Numbered from the stretch's first letter, positions 51,382 to 60,446 are shown. The stretch is 64,000 bases of DNA from Armatimonadia bacterium (GCA_039679385.1 JBDKVB010000050.1:62001-126000); one strand, 5' to 3'. Translations and numbers: made by a program. The notes: generated by a model not told the origin, from the letters alone.

Positions 51382-52065
51382 ATGGACGAAACGACTCTCC
51401 GACGCGTGGACAGGGCGCTGGCTGATCACTATGGTCACAAGGTCTTGGAGGCGGGCGGCGATCCACTCGGAGGACTGATCGCGACCATCCTGTCCCAGAA
51501 CACGACGGCAGCGAACTCACAGGCTGCCTTCAGGTCCTTGGTGGCCCAGTTTGGGGATTGGGAGGCAGTGGCCGAGGCCGAGGTCGAGCGGATTGCTGAG
51601 GCGATCCGTGTGGGAGGTCTGTCGGACCAGAAGGCCCGCTGGATCAAACAAATCCTCGCACAGGTCCGACGTGAGCAGGGCATCCTGGACCTTGCGTTCC
51701 TGGGGCGTGCTCCGACCCAGGAGGCGCTGACCTACCTGCGATCCTTCAGAGGCGTAGGGCCGAAGACTGCCGCCTGTGTGCTGCTCTTCGAGCTGGGCCG
51801 ACCGGTGTTTCCGGTGGACACGCATGTACATCGGATTGCGGGACGCCTTGGGTGGATAGGGCCCCAGGATACAGCCGAGAGAGCGCACGAGATCCTTGGC
51901 AGTCTGGTGCCGCATGACTTGTGCTACGAGTTGCACGTGAACCTCGTGGAGCACGGCCGGATCCTCTGCCGGCCACGGGACCCGCGGTGTGACACTTGCC
52001 CGATCGCAGGAGACTGCGAGTGGTGGCGGGCTCGCCTCCACAGAGAACCATCGCGAGAGGAGTGA
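51382..52065 (+). CDS. nth: Endonuclease III (DNA glycosylase/AP lyase)
   Basis: 227 residues. HhH motif FRGVGPKTAACVLLF with the catalytic Lys, VDTHVHRIAGRLGW with the catalytic Asp, and a C-terminal [4Fe-4S] cluster motif C-x6-C-x2-C-x5-C (CRPRDPRCDTCPIAGDC). ILSQNTTAANSQAAFRSL is the usual N-terminal signature, with NTT where E. coli has QAT. The enzyme removes oxidised pyrimidines. It is followed after 118 bases by a pseudopilin. Confidence 0.95.
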   Translation: MDETTLRRVDRALADHYGHKVLEAGGDPLGGLIATILSQNTTAANSQAAFRSLVAQFGDWEAVAEAEVERIAEAIRVGGLSDQKARWIKQILAQVRREQGILDLAFLGRAPTQEALTYLRSFRGVGPKTAACVLLFELGRPVFPVDTHVHRIAGRLGWIGPQDTAERAHEILGSLVPHDLCYELHVNLVEHGRILCRPRDPRCDTCPIAGDCEWWRARLHREPSREE

Positions 52066-52183
52066 TGCCAGGGCACCGAACAGTGGCGTGCTTTGACGCG
52101 TTCGGCCAGCCAACTCGGTCGCGCTGTCGGGACCGCAGGTGCGTCTTGTGGCGCACAAGTGTGATGCAGCGGAGGTGGTTCTA

Positions 52184-52879
52184 GTGGCACGTCGTGGGGG
52201 TTTCACGCTCATTGAGCTGCTGGTGGTGATTGCGATCATTGCAATCCTCGCCGCCATCCTGTTTCCCGTTTTCGCACGAGCCAGAGAGAAGGCGCGACAG
52301 GCGTCCTGCCAGTCGAACATGAAGCAGATCATGCTCGCGGCCGCCATGTACGCCCAGGACTACGACGAACGTCTCAACGACTACGCGACCCGCGGTGGCT
52401 TCCCGACCTACTACCGCTGGGAGCCGCTGCTGATGCCCTACATCAAGAACTGGCAGGTGACCGCGTGCCCGTCCTCGGGTGTCAACGGCATCAGTGGCAG
52501 CCTCGCCACCGGCCTGGCCTACATCGGCGGCTACGGGTACAACTACTACTACTTGGTCAACCGCAACCTGGCAGAGATCAAGTCCCCGGCAGAGACGGTG
52601 ATGTACTGTGACGTAGGCCGCCAGGACACTGCCTCGAGCGCGATCAACGTGGCCGCGCACGTGAATGTCCCGAGCGAGCCGACCTACCAGTACGTCAACC
52701 GCCCGGACTTTCGCCACAACCAGACCTGCACCGTGGGCTTCGTCGACGGCCACGTGAAGGCCATGACCTACGGACCGTTCTACCCGCGCACCGTATATGA
52801 GGGTGGCAACTGGACTGGGAACGGCATGCGAACCTACGGAGACCCGAACTACAAGGACGACATGTGGGACCGCAACTAG
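52184..52879 (+). CDS. Prepilin-like protein (pseudopilin), second copy
   Basis: 231 residues, GTG 52184 with GGAGG 8 bases upstream. ARRGG then [24 protein letters not shown] and ARAREKARQ match the protein at 21038, as does the H-x9-DG motif (HNQT to VDGHVKAM). It needs a prepilin peptidase. Unlike the first copy it has no cobalamin riboswitch upstream; the 118-base gap after nth shows no recognisable riboswitch. The two genes share near-identical first 60 codons in protein terms but differ in codons, so they are old paralogues. Confidence 0.9.
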   Translation: MARRGGFTLIELLVVIAIIAILAAILFPVFARAREKARQASCQSNMKQIMLAAAMYAQDYDERLNDYATRGGFPTYYRWEPLLMPYIKNWQVTACPSSGVNGISGSLATGLAYIGGYGYNYYYLVNRNLAEIKSPAETVMYCDVGRQDTASSAINVAAHVNVPSEPTYQYVNRPDFRHNQTCTVGFVDGHVKAMTYGPFYPRTVYEGGNWTGNGMRTYGDPNYKDDMWDRN

Positions 52880-52904
52880 CTCCCCTCCTGTGAAGGGTAC
52901 CTCT

Positions 52905-52930
52905 GGGGCCGCCTGAACTGGGCGGCCCCT
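52905..52930 (+). terminator. Intrinsic terminator after the second pseudopilin
   Basis: GGGGCCGCC (52905-52913) pairs with GGCGGCCCC (52921-52929), 9 bp, 7-base loop, then TTCGTTGTTC. Confidence 0.75.
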
Positions 52931-52948
52931 TCGTTGTTCTCCGGGGAG

Positions 52949-52977
52949 TTGAGTGCGAGGGCCGCAGGGGCTATAGT
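52949..52977 (+). promoter_or_regulatory. Promoter of the GT4 glycosyltransferase gene
   Basis: TTGAGT (52949-52954), 17-base spacer, TATAGT (52972-52977). Start near 52984, 50 bases before the ATG at 53034. Confidence 0.6.
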
Positions 52978-53033
52978 TTCGGTGTCTATACAGAGAGGTT
53001 TGCTTAGCACCAATGCTCGCAGGGAGGAGTTGC

Positions 53034-54176
53034 ATGAGCCTGGTTTTCCTGGGGGCCGACTTTCCCCCGTCGCGAGGCGGCATCCAGACAGTGGCCTTCG
53101 AGCTCCCGCTCGCACTGTCTCAGGCCGGCGTGGAAGTGGCTGTGGTGACGGTCAGCCGGGAGGGTGCCGAGGCTTTCGACGCCCAGTGTCCCTACCCGGT
53201 GGTCCGCGTGCCTGCGGGCAGCAAGCGCCAGGTGGCCGCAAACCTGGCCGCCGGCGCTGCCCAGGCCACCGCACAGCTTCACAGCCCGCCACGAGCGATC
53301 GTTGCGACCAAGTGGTTTCCCGAGGGCCTGGCTGCGCGGAAGGTCTGGGCATCGGCTCGGATTCCCGTGGCCCTTATCGCCCACGGCCGTGAGTTCCGAC
53401 TCCACGGAGGTAACCCCGCCAAGTGGTTGCTGCAACGGTATGTGCTTGCCGGGGTTCGGGCAGGCTTCGCGGTGAGCCAGTGGACTGCGGGGCAGCTCGT
53501 GGCCGCCGGTGTTCCCGCTGAGCGCGTCTCGGTGGTACACAACGGCATCCGTCCGGAGGTATACGCCGAGCCGAAGGCCGTCGCCGAGTTGCGGGCCGGC
53601 CTCGGCCTCGATGACGCGCCGGTGCTGCTGACCGTCGGCCGACTGGTTGAGCGCAAGGGGCACGCGGCGGTGATCCGGGCTTTGCCGCAGGTGGTGGCAC
53701 AACTGGGGCCGGTGAGCTATGTGATCGCGGGCTCAGGACCGGAGGAGTCGCGCCTCCGCGCAGAGGTCGAGGCGCTGCATCTGCAGGAACGGGTGCGCTT
53801 CGCGGGCGCCGTCGCCGATGAGCAGCTACCCGACTTCTACCACCTGTGTGACCTGTTTGTCATGCCTACCCGCGAGCTGCGAGACGACCCGGTCGAGGGC
53901 TTCGGGATCGTGTACCTGGAGGCCAACGCGGCCGGGAAGCCGGTCCTTGCCACGCGCTGTGGAGGTGTAGCCGATGCCGTCGAGGACCAGGTGAGCGGAG
54001 TGCTGCTGGAGCCCGGTGACGAAGGCGCCCTGGTGGAGGCGATCATATCCCTCCTGGGGGATCCGGCACGGCTGCAGCAGATGGGACAGGCGGGTCTACG
54101 GAGGGTCCGCGAGAGGTTCACCTGGGACCGCATTGCGCAGGAGTTCCTTGAGGGGCTGGATCGTGCGGGTCTCTAG
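53034..54176 (+). CDS. GT4 family glycosyltransferase
   Basis: 380 residues; AGGGAGGAG SD. N-terminal FLGADFPPSRGGIQTVAFELP (donor loop of GT-B fold), VVHNGIRPEVY, TVGRLVERKGH, YVIAGSGPEESRLR, and the GT4 E-x7-E region EGFGIVYLEANAAGKPV. It transfers a sugar from a nucleotide-sugar, probably to a lipid-linked glycan at the cytoplasmic membrane face. It stands alone here with its own promoter and converges with a YkgJ-like gene. Confidence 0.93.
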   Translation: MSLVFLGADFPPSRGGIQTVAFELPLALSQAGVEVAVVTVSREGAEAFDAQCPYPVVRVPAGSKRQVAANLAAGAAQATAQLHSPPRAIVATKWFPEGLAARKVWASARIPVALIAHGREFRLHGGNPAKWLLQRYVLAGVRAGFAVSQWTAGQLVAAGVPAERVSVVHNGIRPEVYAEPKAVAELRAGLGLDDAPVLLTVGRLVERKGHAAVIRALPQVVAQLGPVSYVIAGSGPEESRLRAEVEALHLQERVRFAGAVADEQLPDFYHLCDLFVMPTRELRDDPVEGFGIVYLEANAAGKPVLATRCGGVADAVEDQVSGVLLEPGDEGALVEAIISLLGDPARLQQMGQAGLRRVRERFTWDRIAQEFLEGLDRAGL

Positions 54177-54206
54177 GGAGGCCAAGAAGGGTCGGGAGTT
54201 CGGCTC

Positions 54207-55316
54207 CTAGGGTTCGACCACGTAGATGTCGATCGACCCGAGCGGTTGACTCATCTCTTCGTCGGCCCACAGTGGATGGGGCAAGGCACTCGGGGCGACG
54301 AAATCCTCCACTGAGAGCACGAAGGCTATTGCCTCGCCGGCTCCCCGATGACGATCGAGGGCGATGGCCAACTCATACAGGGCCGCGCCGTCAATCCCTG
54401 CATACTGCAAGAGCAGAGCGCCGTCGGAGCCCAGGCCTCGAAGCCTGACCTCTAGCTCCATGCTGGACTGCATGTAGCGCTGCTCAGGCTGCACTATCAC
54501 TTCGAGGTCTGGATAGGAAGCCCGCAGGGAGGCCAGGATCGTCTCGCGCTCCGCATCGCCGAGACCGATGAAGACCTTGGGCTCGACGAACTCGAGCCCA
54601 AGTTCGAGCTCAATCTGAACAGTTCGCACCGCCTGCTCCGAGGTCACAACATCGGCGCTGCTCAGGACGAAGTCGTCGAAGGAGAGCGTCTTGCGCAGCT
54701 CGCGGAGAACGTTCGGATCGCCGGCACAGAAGAAGTTGGCGCACTTTCCGGGCTTCCAACGTCCGGCCAGACAGCCGCGAGAGAGGTCATGAAAGAGACA
54801 GCGCGGCGGAGCAAGCCGTCGGCCGCGGAACTTGAAGCTCGAACCGGGCTTGGCGAGGGTGCTCAGTGCTGCATGTCCTCCGGGAGTGCCCGCGAGCGCC
54901 CGCAGAGCCAGGGCCCGGATTCCGGCGAAGCGCAGCATCCGCTGCAAGGTCTCCGTGGTTGGCTGCCAGGGCCCCTCGATGAGTTCGCAGAACTCCTCCC
55001 AGTCGGCCATGATCACGGCGAGTTGCCGGCGGCCCTCCGGTGTGCTGGAAGGGGAGGCCTCCATGAGCCTGGCGATGGTCTGCAGGGTGGCCAGGTCTGC
55101 ACGCAACTCGCGAGCACGCTCCTGCAGGCCTTCACGAAGGGTCGCTTCGCGCCCCGGCTCGATCACCATCCCCTTCACCAGGCGGCGGAGGTCGTGGGTA
55201 CCCATCATCGTGCCCTGGTGGCAGCAGCTATTGCCGCAACTGCCGCAGACTTCCTGTACCACAACCTGTGCGGCTGCGATGGCCTCTCGTGTTCGCCCGG
55301 CAAGCGCGTCTGTCAT
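54207..55316 (-). CDS. YkgJ-like cysteine-rich protein (CxxCxxxCC) with a unique C-terminal part
   Basis: 369 residues; TGAGGC ahead of ATG. CGSCGNSCC at about 24-32 and CLFHDLSRGCLAG...KPGKCANFFC at about 172-197 match the YkgJ pattern of a Zn- or Fe-S-binding domain (C-x2-C-x3-CC then C, C, C-x4-C). The last ~170 residues (VQIELELGLEFVEPKVFIGLGD and on) are not found in plain YkgJ proteins; they resemble no family I recognise. Possibly metal-dependent chemistry or Fe-S assembly. It is 9 bases after the enolase-like gene and probably in one operon. Confidence 0.75.
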   Translation of the reverse strand: MTDALAGRTREAIAAAQVVVQEVCGSCGNSCCHQGTMMGTHDLRRLVKGMVIEPGREATLREGLQERARELRADLATLQTIARLMEASPSSTPEGRRQLAVIMADWEEFCELIEGPWQPTTETLQRMLRFAGIRALALRALAGTPGGHAALSTLAKPGSSFKFRGRRLAPPRCLFHDLSRGCLAGRWKPGKCANFFCAGDPNVLRELRKTLSFDDFVLSSADVVTSEQAVRTVQIELELGLEFVEPKVFIGLGDAERETILASLRASYPDLEVIVQPEQRYMQSSMELEVRLRGLGSDGALLLQYAGIDGAALYELAIALDRHRGAGEAIAFVLSVEDFVAPSALPHPLWADEEMSQPLGSIDIYVVEP

Positions 55317-55325
55317 GGGTTTGCC

Positions 55326-56405
55326 TCAGGAGGAGAAGGAGACCAGGGGCTCGGTCCGGGCGGTCCAGCCCGCCGGATAGCCAAGGCCGGGAAGGTCGGA
55401 GGCGAGGACGAAGCCGTCCTTGAGGGCCTCAGCCATGCTCAGACCCATCTCGGCCAGCGCCGCATCCGACACCCACAGAGGGGACAGATGTGACCGCGAG
55501 ATGGAGACGCAGGCGCTGACGAGGGCCGTCATCGCCGACACACAGGGGGCGAGGGCCATCCGCACGCCATAGAGGCCGACGAGATCGGCCAGCTTGAGCG
55601 CGCCCGTGATTCCGCCGCAATAGCTGAGAGTCGGTATGAGGAGGTCGCAGCAGCCCGCGTCGAGAGCGCGGCGGAAGCGTTGCATGCCAAGGGTGTCTTG
55701 ACCGGCAGCGGTCGGCGCCGCAATGCCCTTGCGCACCTGTGCCAGCTCCTTCCACTGGCCATCCCTCAGGAGCCCGGAGACCCAGAAGGGGTCTGCGCGG
55801 TCGAGAGACTGGCCTACTTCGATAGCGGCTTCCGTGCTGGCCGGTGAAGGGGTGACGCGGGCGATGAGCATGACCTCAGTGCTCAGCAGACGACGGGCAC
55901 GGCGGAAGCGATCGATCTCCGTTGAGATGGTTGGGTCGACCGAGAAGGAGACCATCCGCACGCCTGTGGCGAGCGCGGCTTTTGCGCTCTGGATCGCGGT
56001 CTCCTCGGTGCAGTCACCGCAGTCGACGCAGATCTCGGTCCGCGGGCGAGTGCGGCCACCCATCAAGGTGGTCGTGGGGACGCCCAACTCCTGGCCGGCG
56101 AGGTCCCAGAGGGCGATGTCGAAGGCGCTCAACAGGGAAGCGGCAGCATCCGGGGAGTCATCCCAGTCGGAGGCAGCGCCGGCGACGGCGTGCCAGATCG
56201 CCTCTCGGTCATGGGAGGAGCGTCCAAGCACCAGCGGCGCAAGAGCCTCGACCGCCTCCATGAGCTCCGGAGTCTGGGCGAAGGCCAGTTCGGCATAGCC
56301 CGAAAGACCCGTATCCGAACGCACTCCGAGCTGGTAGCCGGGGCACTCGTCCCGCTGGGTCTGTCGCTTGCTCAGCGTTACTTCGACGACGCGCGATGCA
56401 ATCAT
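55326..56405 (-). CDS. Enolase-superfamily (MR/MLE-like) protein lacking the usual active-site residues
   Basis: 359 residues. The capping domain (VRSDTGLSGYAELAFAQTPELMEA), AFDIALWDLAGQELGVPTTTLMGG and GGITGALKLADLVGLYGVRMALAPC are typical of mandelate racemase/muconate lactonising enzymes. However, the metal ligands are replaced: IARV (about 181-184) for the DAN ligand, WVSGL (208-212) for W-x-E-x-P, and GQD (235-237) for GE. The general-base KxK is VSFSV (about 152-156). It probably does not catalyse the usual Mg2+-dependent proton abstraction, so a pseudoenzyme or new chemistry is possible. Its operon partner downstream is the YkgJ-like gene. Confidence 0.8.
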   Translation of the reverse strand: MIASRVVEVTLSKRQTQRDECPGYQLGVRSDTGLSGYAELAFAQTPELMEAVEALAPLVLGRSSHDREAIWHAVAGAASDWDDSPDAAASLLSAFDIALWDLAGQELGVPTTTLMGGRTRPRTEICVDCGDCTEETAIQSAKAALATGVRMVSFSVDPTISTEIDRFRRARRLLSTEVMLIARVTPSPASTEAAIEVGQSLDRADPFWVSGLLRDGQWKELAQVRKGIAAPTAAGQDTLGMQRFRRALDAGCCDLLIPTLSYCGGITGALKLADLVGLYGVRMALAPCVSAMTALVSACVSISRSHLSPLWVSDAALAEMGLSMAEALKDGFVLASDLPGLGYPAGWTARTEPLVSFSS

Positions 56406-56504
56406 GAGGGGATCATGGGGGCGCGATCGAGCAGATCACGAAGGGTGCCGGATCGTCGCCCCTGACAAAGCAGTAACACCGCCGCCGTGGACGCGCGGTG
56501 CTTA

Positions 56505-57203
56505 CTATCGAGGCCGGTTCTGAACCTCCATGAAATCGAGCACATCAGAGAGGTGGAAGCGCCGCTGATTCCCGGGCGTGCGGTAGCAGCGGAGCACCCC
56601 ACGGTCTGTATAGCGGCGGATGGTGGTCCGGCATACCCCCAGGAGAACCGCGACCTCCTCCAGGGTGAGGGTCGGATCAAGGAGTCGCTGAACAAGAGCC
56701 TCACGGGTCTCGCGCGGACTGCCTTCGACCCCTTCGGACACCGCGTGACGTGCCTCGATATCCAGGGGCAACTGCGCCTGCCGTGCCAGGACGGACTCCA
56801 GGCGCTGACGCAGACTGATGATGGGAACCTCGATGCGGTCGGCGACCTCCCTCGGGTCGGGAGTATTCGTCGCGGCGACGGTCGAGTCGTGAGGCGTGGT
56901 CGGCTCGGCGAGCAGTGCCGGCTCCGCAGCTTCGTCCGCAGCCGGCTCCTCGTCGACCTCGGGAGCAGGGGCAGGCTCTTCGGACTGTTCCTGCTCCGGA
57001 GCGGCAACCTCCTGCGCTTCGGGGGTCGCGAGGGTTGCCTCGGAGGAGTCCACGCGCTGCTCCTCGGGCACTTCCTCCAAGGCCGTATCGGCCTCAGTCA
57101 TCATCGGCAACTGGGCATCTTCGGCCTCCGCCGCGGTATCGGTATCCCGTGGCGCATGGCGGATACGGCGGTCACGTTGTCGCATCCATTCATGGTTAAG
57201 CAT
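56505..57203 (-). CDS. HTH (MerR/excisionase-like) DNA-binding protein with acidic disordered N-terminus
   Basis: 232 residues. About 25-110 is a low-complexity Glu/Ala/Pro-rich, probably disordered segment. The C-terminus LTLEEVAVLLGVCRTTIRRYTDRGVLRCYRTPGNQRRFHLSDVLDFME is a winged HTH of the MerR/excisionase class, with the RTPGNQRRF wing. No effector domain or dimerisation coiled coil typical of full MerR is present. It precedes the enolase-like gene on the same strand, a possible regulator of it. The SD is weak; ATG 57185 is an alternative. Confidence 0.78.
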   Translation of the reverse strand: MLNHEWMRQRDRRIRHAPRDTDTAAEAEDAQLPMMTEADTALEEVPEEQRVDSSEATLATPEAQEVAAPEQEQSEEPAPAPEVDEEPAADEAAEPALLAEPTTPHDSTVAATNTPDPREVADRIEVPIISLRQRLESVLARQAQLPLDIEARHAVSEGVEGSPRETREALVQRLLDPTLTLEEVAVLLGVCRTTIRRYTDRGVLRCYRTPGNQRRFHLSDVLDFMEVQNRPR

Positions 57204-57276
57204 GGCTTTGCACCGTCGGAGGAAGGGCCGGTGTGCAGCAGTTCCGGTTCCCGTCGATCACTCGATTCTGAAAGGG

Positions 57277-57507
57277 CTATCGACGCCACCAGTGGGCCGC
57301 AGCCCACAGGATCAGCGTCAGCAAGAGGCTGAGCACAACGGACGTGCCCAGCGGCAGGTAAAGGGTGAACCCCGGACGTTGCACGACGAGGTCACCGGGT
57401 AAACGCGGAAGACCTCCAATCCGGGCGATCACCAGAAGTAGCAGACCACTTGCTGCAATCGCCAGGCCGAGTACAAGGAGCACCTTGGCCAGTTGCTGCA
57501 CGTCCAT
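57277..57507 (-). CDS. DUF2905-family small membrane protein
   Basis: 76 residues. Two TMs (LLVLGLAIAASGLLLLVIARIGG and LPLGTSVVLSLLLTLILWAAAHW) flank LPRLPGDLVVQRPGFTLYLPLGTS, which is the DUF2905 signature (LPGD-x-x-x-x-R near a TFYFP-like segment). Function unknown. It lies between the HTH gene and a TPR gene on the same strand. Confidence 0.85.
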   Translation of the reverse strand: MDVQQLAKVLLVLGLAIAASGLLLLVIARIGGLPRLPGDLVVQRPGFTLYLPLGTSVVLSLLLTLILWAAAHWWRR

Positions 57508-57551
57508 CCGGAAAGCCCACCTCCGACGCCGCCAGATCCCTCCGGACCGTC

Positions 57552-58682
57552 TCAGCGGGCTGCTCGCTGGAGCACTTTGCGTGCCCCCAGGGCGTCTACA
57601 CGCCGGTCCGTCGCAGCCTGGGCGAGCGCCGCATCTCCCGTGTCAAGATAGGCAAGGGCATCGGTCAGCGCCTCGCACACCAGGCTCACGTAGAGGGTCC
57701 TGCTTGCATGAAGGCTCTTAGCGTTGTCGGGCGGCGTGACACGGTCCAGGAACTTGGCAATCTCTTTGGCCTCGGCCTGGGCTCGGGTCACCTGTGCATA
57801 CACTTCGACACGTTCGTGGGCCGTCGGCTTGTGCTGATAGTAGTCGTCGAAGGCGGTCCAGGCCGGGTCGAAGAGCGTCCAGGTTGCATTGTCGGCGGCG
57901 AGCCCGATCGAGGGATACAGGTCGGTCCTGTCCTTCAGTGTCTCCGGCGACACGGCACGGAAGTACGCGAAGGCGGTCATGTAGTCGCCGAGCTCGAGGC
58001 TCAGGCTCGCGACCTTGAGCTGGGTCTGGCTCAGCAGCGGCTCCTGGGCAACCCGTGCCGCATGCCGGTAGTCGTCTACCGCGTGCTTCCTGTCGCCCAT
58101 CCGCTGGTACTGGGCACCGAGGGCCGCAAGCACCTGTGGAGCCTCGGGAGCGACCTTCCGGGCGTCCTCAAGAATGTCGAGAGCGCTGCGGTCACGTTCC
58201 TGAGAGCTCAGGATGCGAGCTAGCTGTAGGTATGCGCCAGGCGCTTTGGGGTCGCACTTGATGGCACTGCGGTAGAGGTCTGTAGCGTCAAGCCAGAGCC
58301 CGCGGTTCTCCATGATCCCGGCAAGCCGCAGGTAGGCCTCAGTCAGCGTGGGGTCACGGTAGATCGCCCCGCGCAGTTCCGTCTCCTCAGCCGCCGGGTC
58401 CTGCCTGGCGCTGAAGACCTTGGCGCGCATCAACTGGTACTGGCCGAGAGGCAGGCCCTTGCCCTTCGCGTTGTCCAGCACCAGGAGGGCACGGTCGTAG
58501 TCGCCCTGCTGGAGGGCCGCGTACATCAGACCTTCGGTCTCGGGCAAGAGGTCGGGTGAAGGCACAGCAGGAGTCGTCGCTGTTGTGTCTCCGGGTGCCG
58601 GGAGTTCACCCGGCCCGGCAGCGGCGATCGTGACCGTCAGGAGCCCGCAGAGCCCGAGGAGGGCGAGTAGCTTACTGGTCAT
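57552..58682 (-). CDS. Secreted TPR protein
   Basis: 376 residues. Signal peptide MTSKLLALLGLCGLLTVTIAAA. Then TPR units from about 50 on (YAALQQGDYDRALLVLDNAKG, YLQLARILSSQERDRSALDILEDA, AALGAQYQRMGDRKHAVDDYRHAARV). Exported scaffold, partner unknown. ATG 58682 overlaps the TAA of the zinc-ribbon/TPR gene upstream (TAATG), so the two are translationally coupled and likely work together. Confidence 0.85.
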   Translation of the reverse strand: MTSKLLALLGLCGLLTVTIAAAGPGELPAPGDTTATTPAVPSPDLLPETEGLMYAALQQGDYDRALLVLDNAKGKGLPLGQYQLMRAKVFSARQDPAAEETELRGAIYRDPTLTEAYLRLAGIMENRGLWLDATDLYRSAIKCDPKAPGAYLQLARILSSQERDRSALDILEDARKVAPEAPQVLAALGAQYQRMGDRKHAVDDYRHAARVAQEPLLSQTQLKVASLSLELGDYMTAFAYFRAVSPETLKDRTDLYPSIGLAADNATWTLFDPAWTAFDDYYQHKPTAHERVEVYAQVTRAQAEAKEIAKFLDRVTPPDNAKSLHASRTLYVSLVCEALTDALAYLDTGDAALAQAATDRRVDALGARKVLQRAAR

Positions 58683-60217
58683 TAGTTGCTGTCCAGAGCG
58701 TCCAGAGCACGGCGGCAGCTTTCCACTGCGCTGCGATTGGCGCCGGCCCGCGAGGGATTGCTGCCCGATTCCTGCTGATAACCGCGAAGAGCTGCCGAGT
58801 ACAGCGAGCGGGCCTCAGACCTGTTGCCCTGGGCCCAAGCGGCGTTTGCCCGGGAGCGCAGATCAGAGGCGCCCGCGGAATTGCTGTGGTTCGACCCGCC
58901 GGAGGTGTAGCCGGAGGAACTGCGTCCGCTGTTGGGTGTGGCGGAAGAGGCACGCGCCTGCGCTACCCGCGTCGACGTGGAGCCCGAGACAGCAGAAGTG
59001 CGTCCACCGGGGGAGGTCACAGGCCGCGGGAAGCTGCTCTTGGTGGCCGAGCCGGACGACCGCGAGGAGCGAGAGTTCGTTGCAGCGGGAGCGCTGCCGA
59101 CGCTTCTGCGCTGCGTGGCAGTTGCGGCACTTGACCCGGACTGCACGGCACGCGGCGCACCCGTGAGAGGTGAAGCGCTGTAGCCCCCGCCATTTGAGTA
59201 GAGGCGGTTCGTGTAGGAGCTTGACCCGGCCGGTACTCCACTCGACGGCGCGACGGAGTTGGACGTCGCAGCCCTGCCGGAACCCTCATCGCCCATCCAG
59301 ATGCGCACCTTCCCGCGAGGGGATTCCATTGCAGGCGCCGGAGCCGGGTTCGTGGTCGCAGGATGGGAGGCGGTCGGTGGTGCGGCGGCTGAGGGCACTG
59401 GCGTGAGAGGACCGTTGCCGTTGCTCTTGATCACCGTCGGAGGGGGCATCGGAACGTCGTTGAGCGGCCCTACCGGAGGTGGGGTGTTGCTGCTGCGCGG
59501 CGAAGGCATCCCCGAGGACGCATTCGGTTGGTTCGCGCTCTGGTCCAGCGGCGCACTCCCGATGGGCTTGCCGGTGAGCAGGCCCATGTCCATAGTGGCC
59601 TCTCCAGCAGGCGTCTCCTGAGCGACAGCTTTGCCTGCTGTGTTTGCGGGGGCACCGGATTCGGGCAGGAAGGGTGAGCCACCGGCAGTGGTCGGCGCCG
59701 TGTTGCCGGGAGCCTGGCTGCGGCCGGTCATTGCCAGGCCAAGAAGGAGGACTAGCACGACAGCGGCGGCCGCTACCGCGATCGGCAGCCAGCGCTTCCG
59801 CGGCGGCATGAGTTCGGAATCGAGCAACTCCGGCTCGGCCTCAGCGGCCAGAAGTGCGCGGACGCGGTCGGCACGTTCACGTTCGGCCGTACGCTCAGGG
59901 GCCAGTCGCAGGACTGCCTCGTACTCGGCCAGGGCCGCAGCCGTATTGCCCCGCTCCTCTTCGACCATCCCGAGGAGGGAGCGGGCGGCCACGAGACCAG
60001 GGTCGGCGTCGAGTGCTGCCCGGCAGGCGGCCGCAGCGTCGTCAAGCTTACCGGTGGCGAAGAGCTCTGAGGCCTCGTCGAGCAGGCGCTCGCCACTGGG
60101 CCGGATGGGCTCGGGCGCAACGGGAGCCGGTCGTGCGACCGTGAATCGGGCCCCACAGCGGGTACAGAAGGCGCTGCCCGCGGAGCTGCGCGCACCGCAT
60201 TGTGGACATTCAATCAT
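58682..60217 (-). CDS. Zinc-ribbon/TPR/single-TM protein with long Ser/Pro-rich extension
   Basis: 511 residues from ATG 60217 (GGAGG 8 bases upstream). MIECPQCGARSSAGSAFCTRCGARF is a classic zinc ribbon (C-x2-C...C-x2-C). TPR units follow (ELFATGKLDDAAAACRAALDAD, EERGNTAAALAEYEAVLRLAP), one TM (WLPIAVAAAAVVLVLLLGLAMTG) near 145, then over 250 Ser/Pro/Thr/Gly-rich residues likely outside the cytoplasm, and a final TPR-like helical part (RANAAWAQGNRSEARSLYSAALRGY). It resembles the TPR-TM protein at 22932-24146. Promoter at 60309-60337. Confidence 0.83.
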   Translation of the reverse strand: MIECPQCGARSSAGSAFCTRCGARFTVARPAPVAPEPIRPSGERLLDEASELFATGKLDDAAAACRAALDADPGLVAARSLLGMVEEERGNTAAALAEYEAVLRLAPERTAERERADRVRALLAAEAEPELLDSELMPPRKRWLPIAVAAAAVVLVLLLGLAMTGRSQAPGNTAPTTAGGSPFLPESGAPANTAGKAVAQETPAGEATMDMGLLTGKPIGSAPLDQSANQPNASSGMPSPRSSNTPPPVGPLNDVPMPPPTVIKSNGNGPLTPVPSAAAPPTASHPATTNPAPAPAMESPRGKVRIWMGDEGSGRAATSNSVAPSSGVPAGSSSYTNRLYSNGGGYSASPLTGAPRAVQSGSSAATATQRRSVGSAPAATNSRSSRSSGSATKSSFPRPVTSPGGRTSAVSGSTSTRVAQARASSATPNSGRSSSGYTSGGSNHSNSAGASDLRSRANAAWAQGNRSEARSLYSAALRGYQQESGSNPSRAGANRSAVESCRRALDALDSN

Positions 60218-60308
60218 GACAAGGCCTCCGACCTCTCCACCCGGTGCGGAGTAGGTCACGTCAACTGAGCAAGAAGGGCGTCGATAGGGCGCCCAAACCT
60301 GTACACGA

Positions 60309-60337
60309 AGTATACACGGGGCCCGGAATAGCGTCAA
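60309..60337 (-). promoter_or_regulatory. Promoter of the zinc-ribbon/TPR operon
   Basis: On the minus strand TTGACG (60337-60332), 17-base spacer, TATACT (60314-60309); start near 60302, 85 bases before the ATG at 60217. Confidence 0.7.
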
Positions 60338-60411
60338 GGAACGGCCCCGATGCGGCAGGCCCGCTACACCCGGTGCTGCGTCGCTCCTTTGGCCGGCCAC
60401 AGGTGGCTTCC

Positions 60412-60440
60412 TTGACACCTCGCGGTCCCCAATCTAAAGT
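60412..60440 (+). promoter_or_regulatory. Promoter of the leuCD operon
   Basis: Consensus -35 TTGACA (60412-60417), 17-base spacer, TAAAGT (60435-60440). Start near 60447, leaving a leader of about 190 bases before the leuC ATG. Confidence 0.75.
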
Positions 60441-60446
60441 ACTCAC

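Noticed and set aside
52066-52183. Cobalamin or other riboswitch before the second pseudopilin
   Set aside because: The gap lacks the CCGCAACTG, GCCACT and AGTCAGGAGAC blocks, so the riboswitch link is specific to the first pseudopilin.
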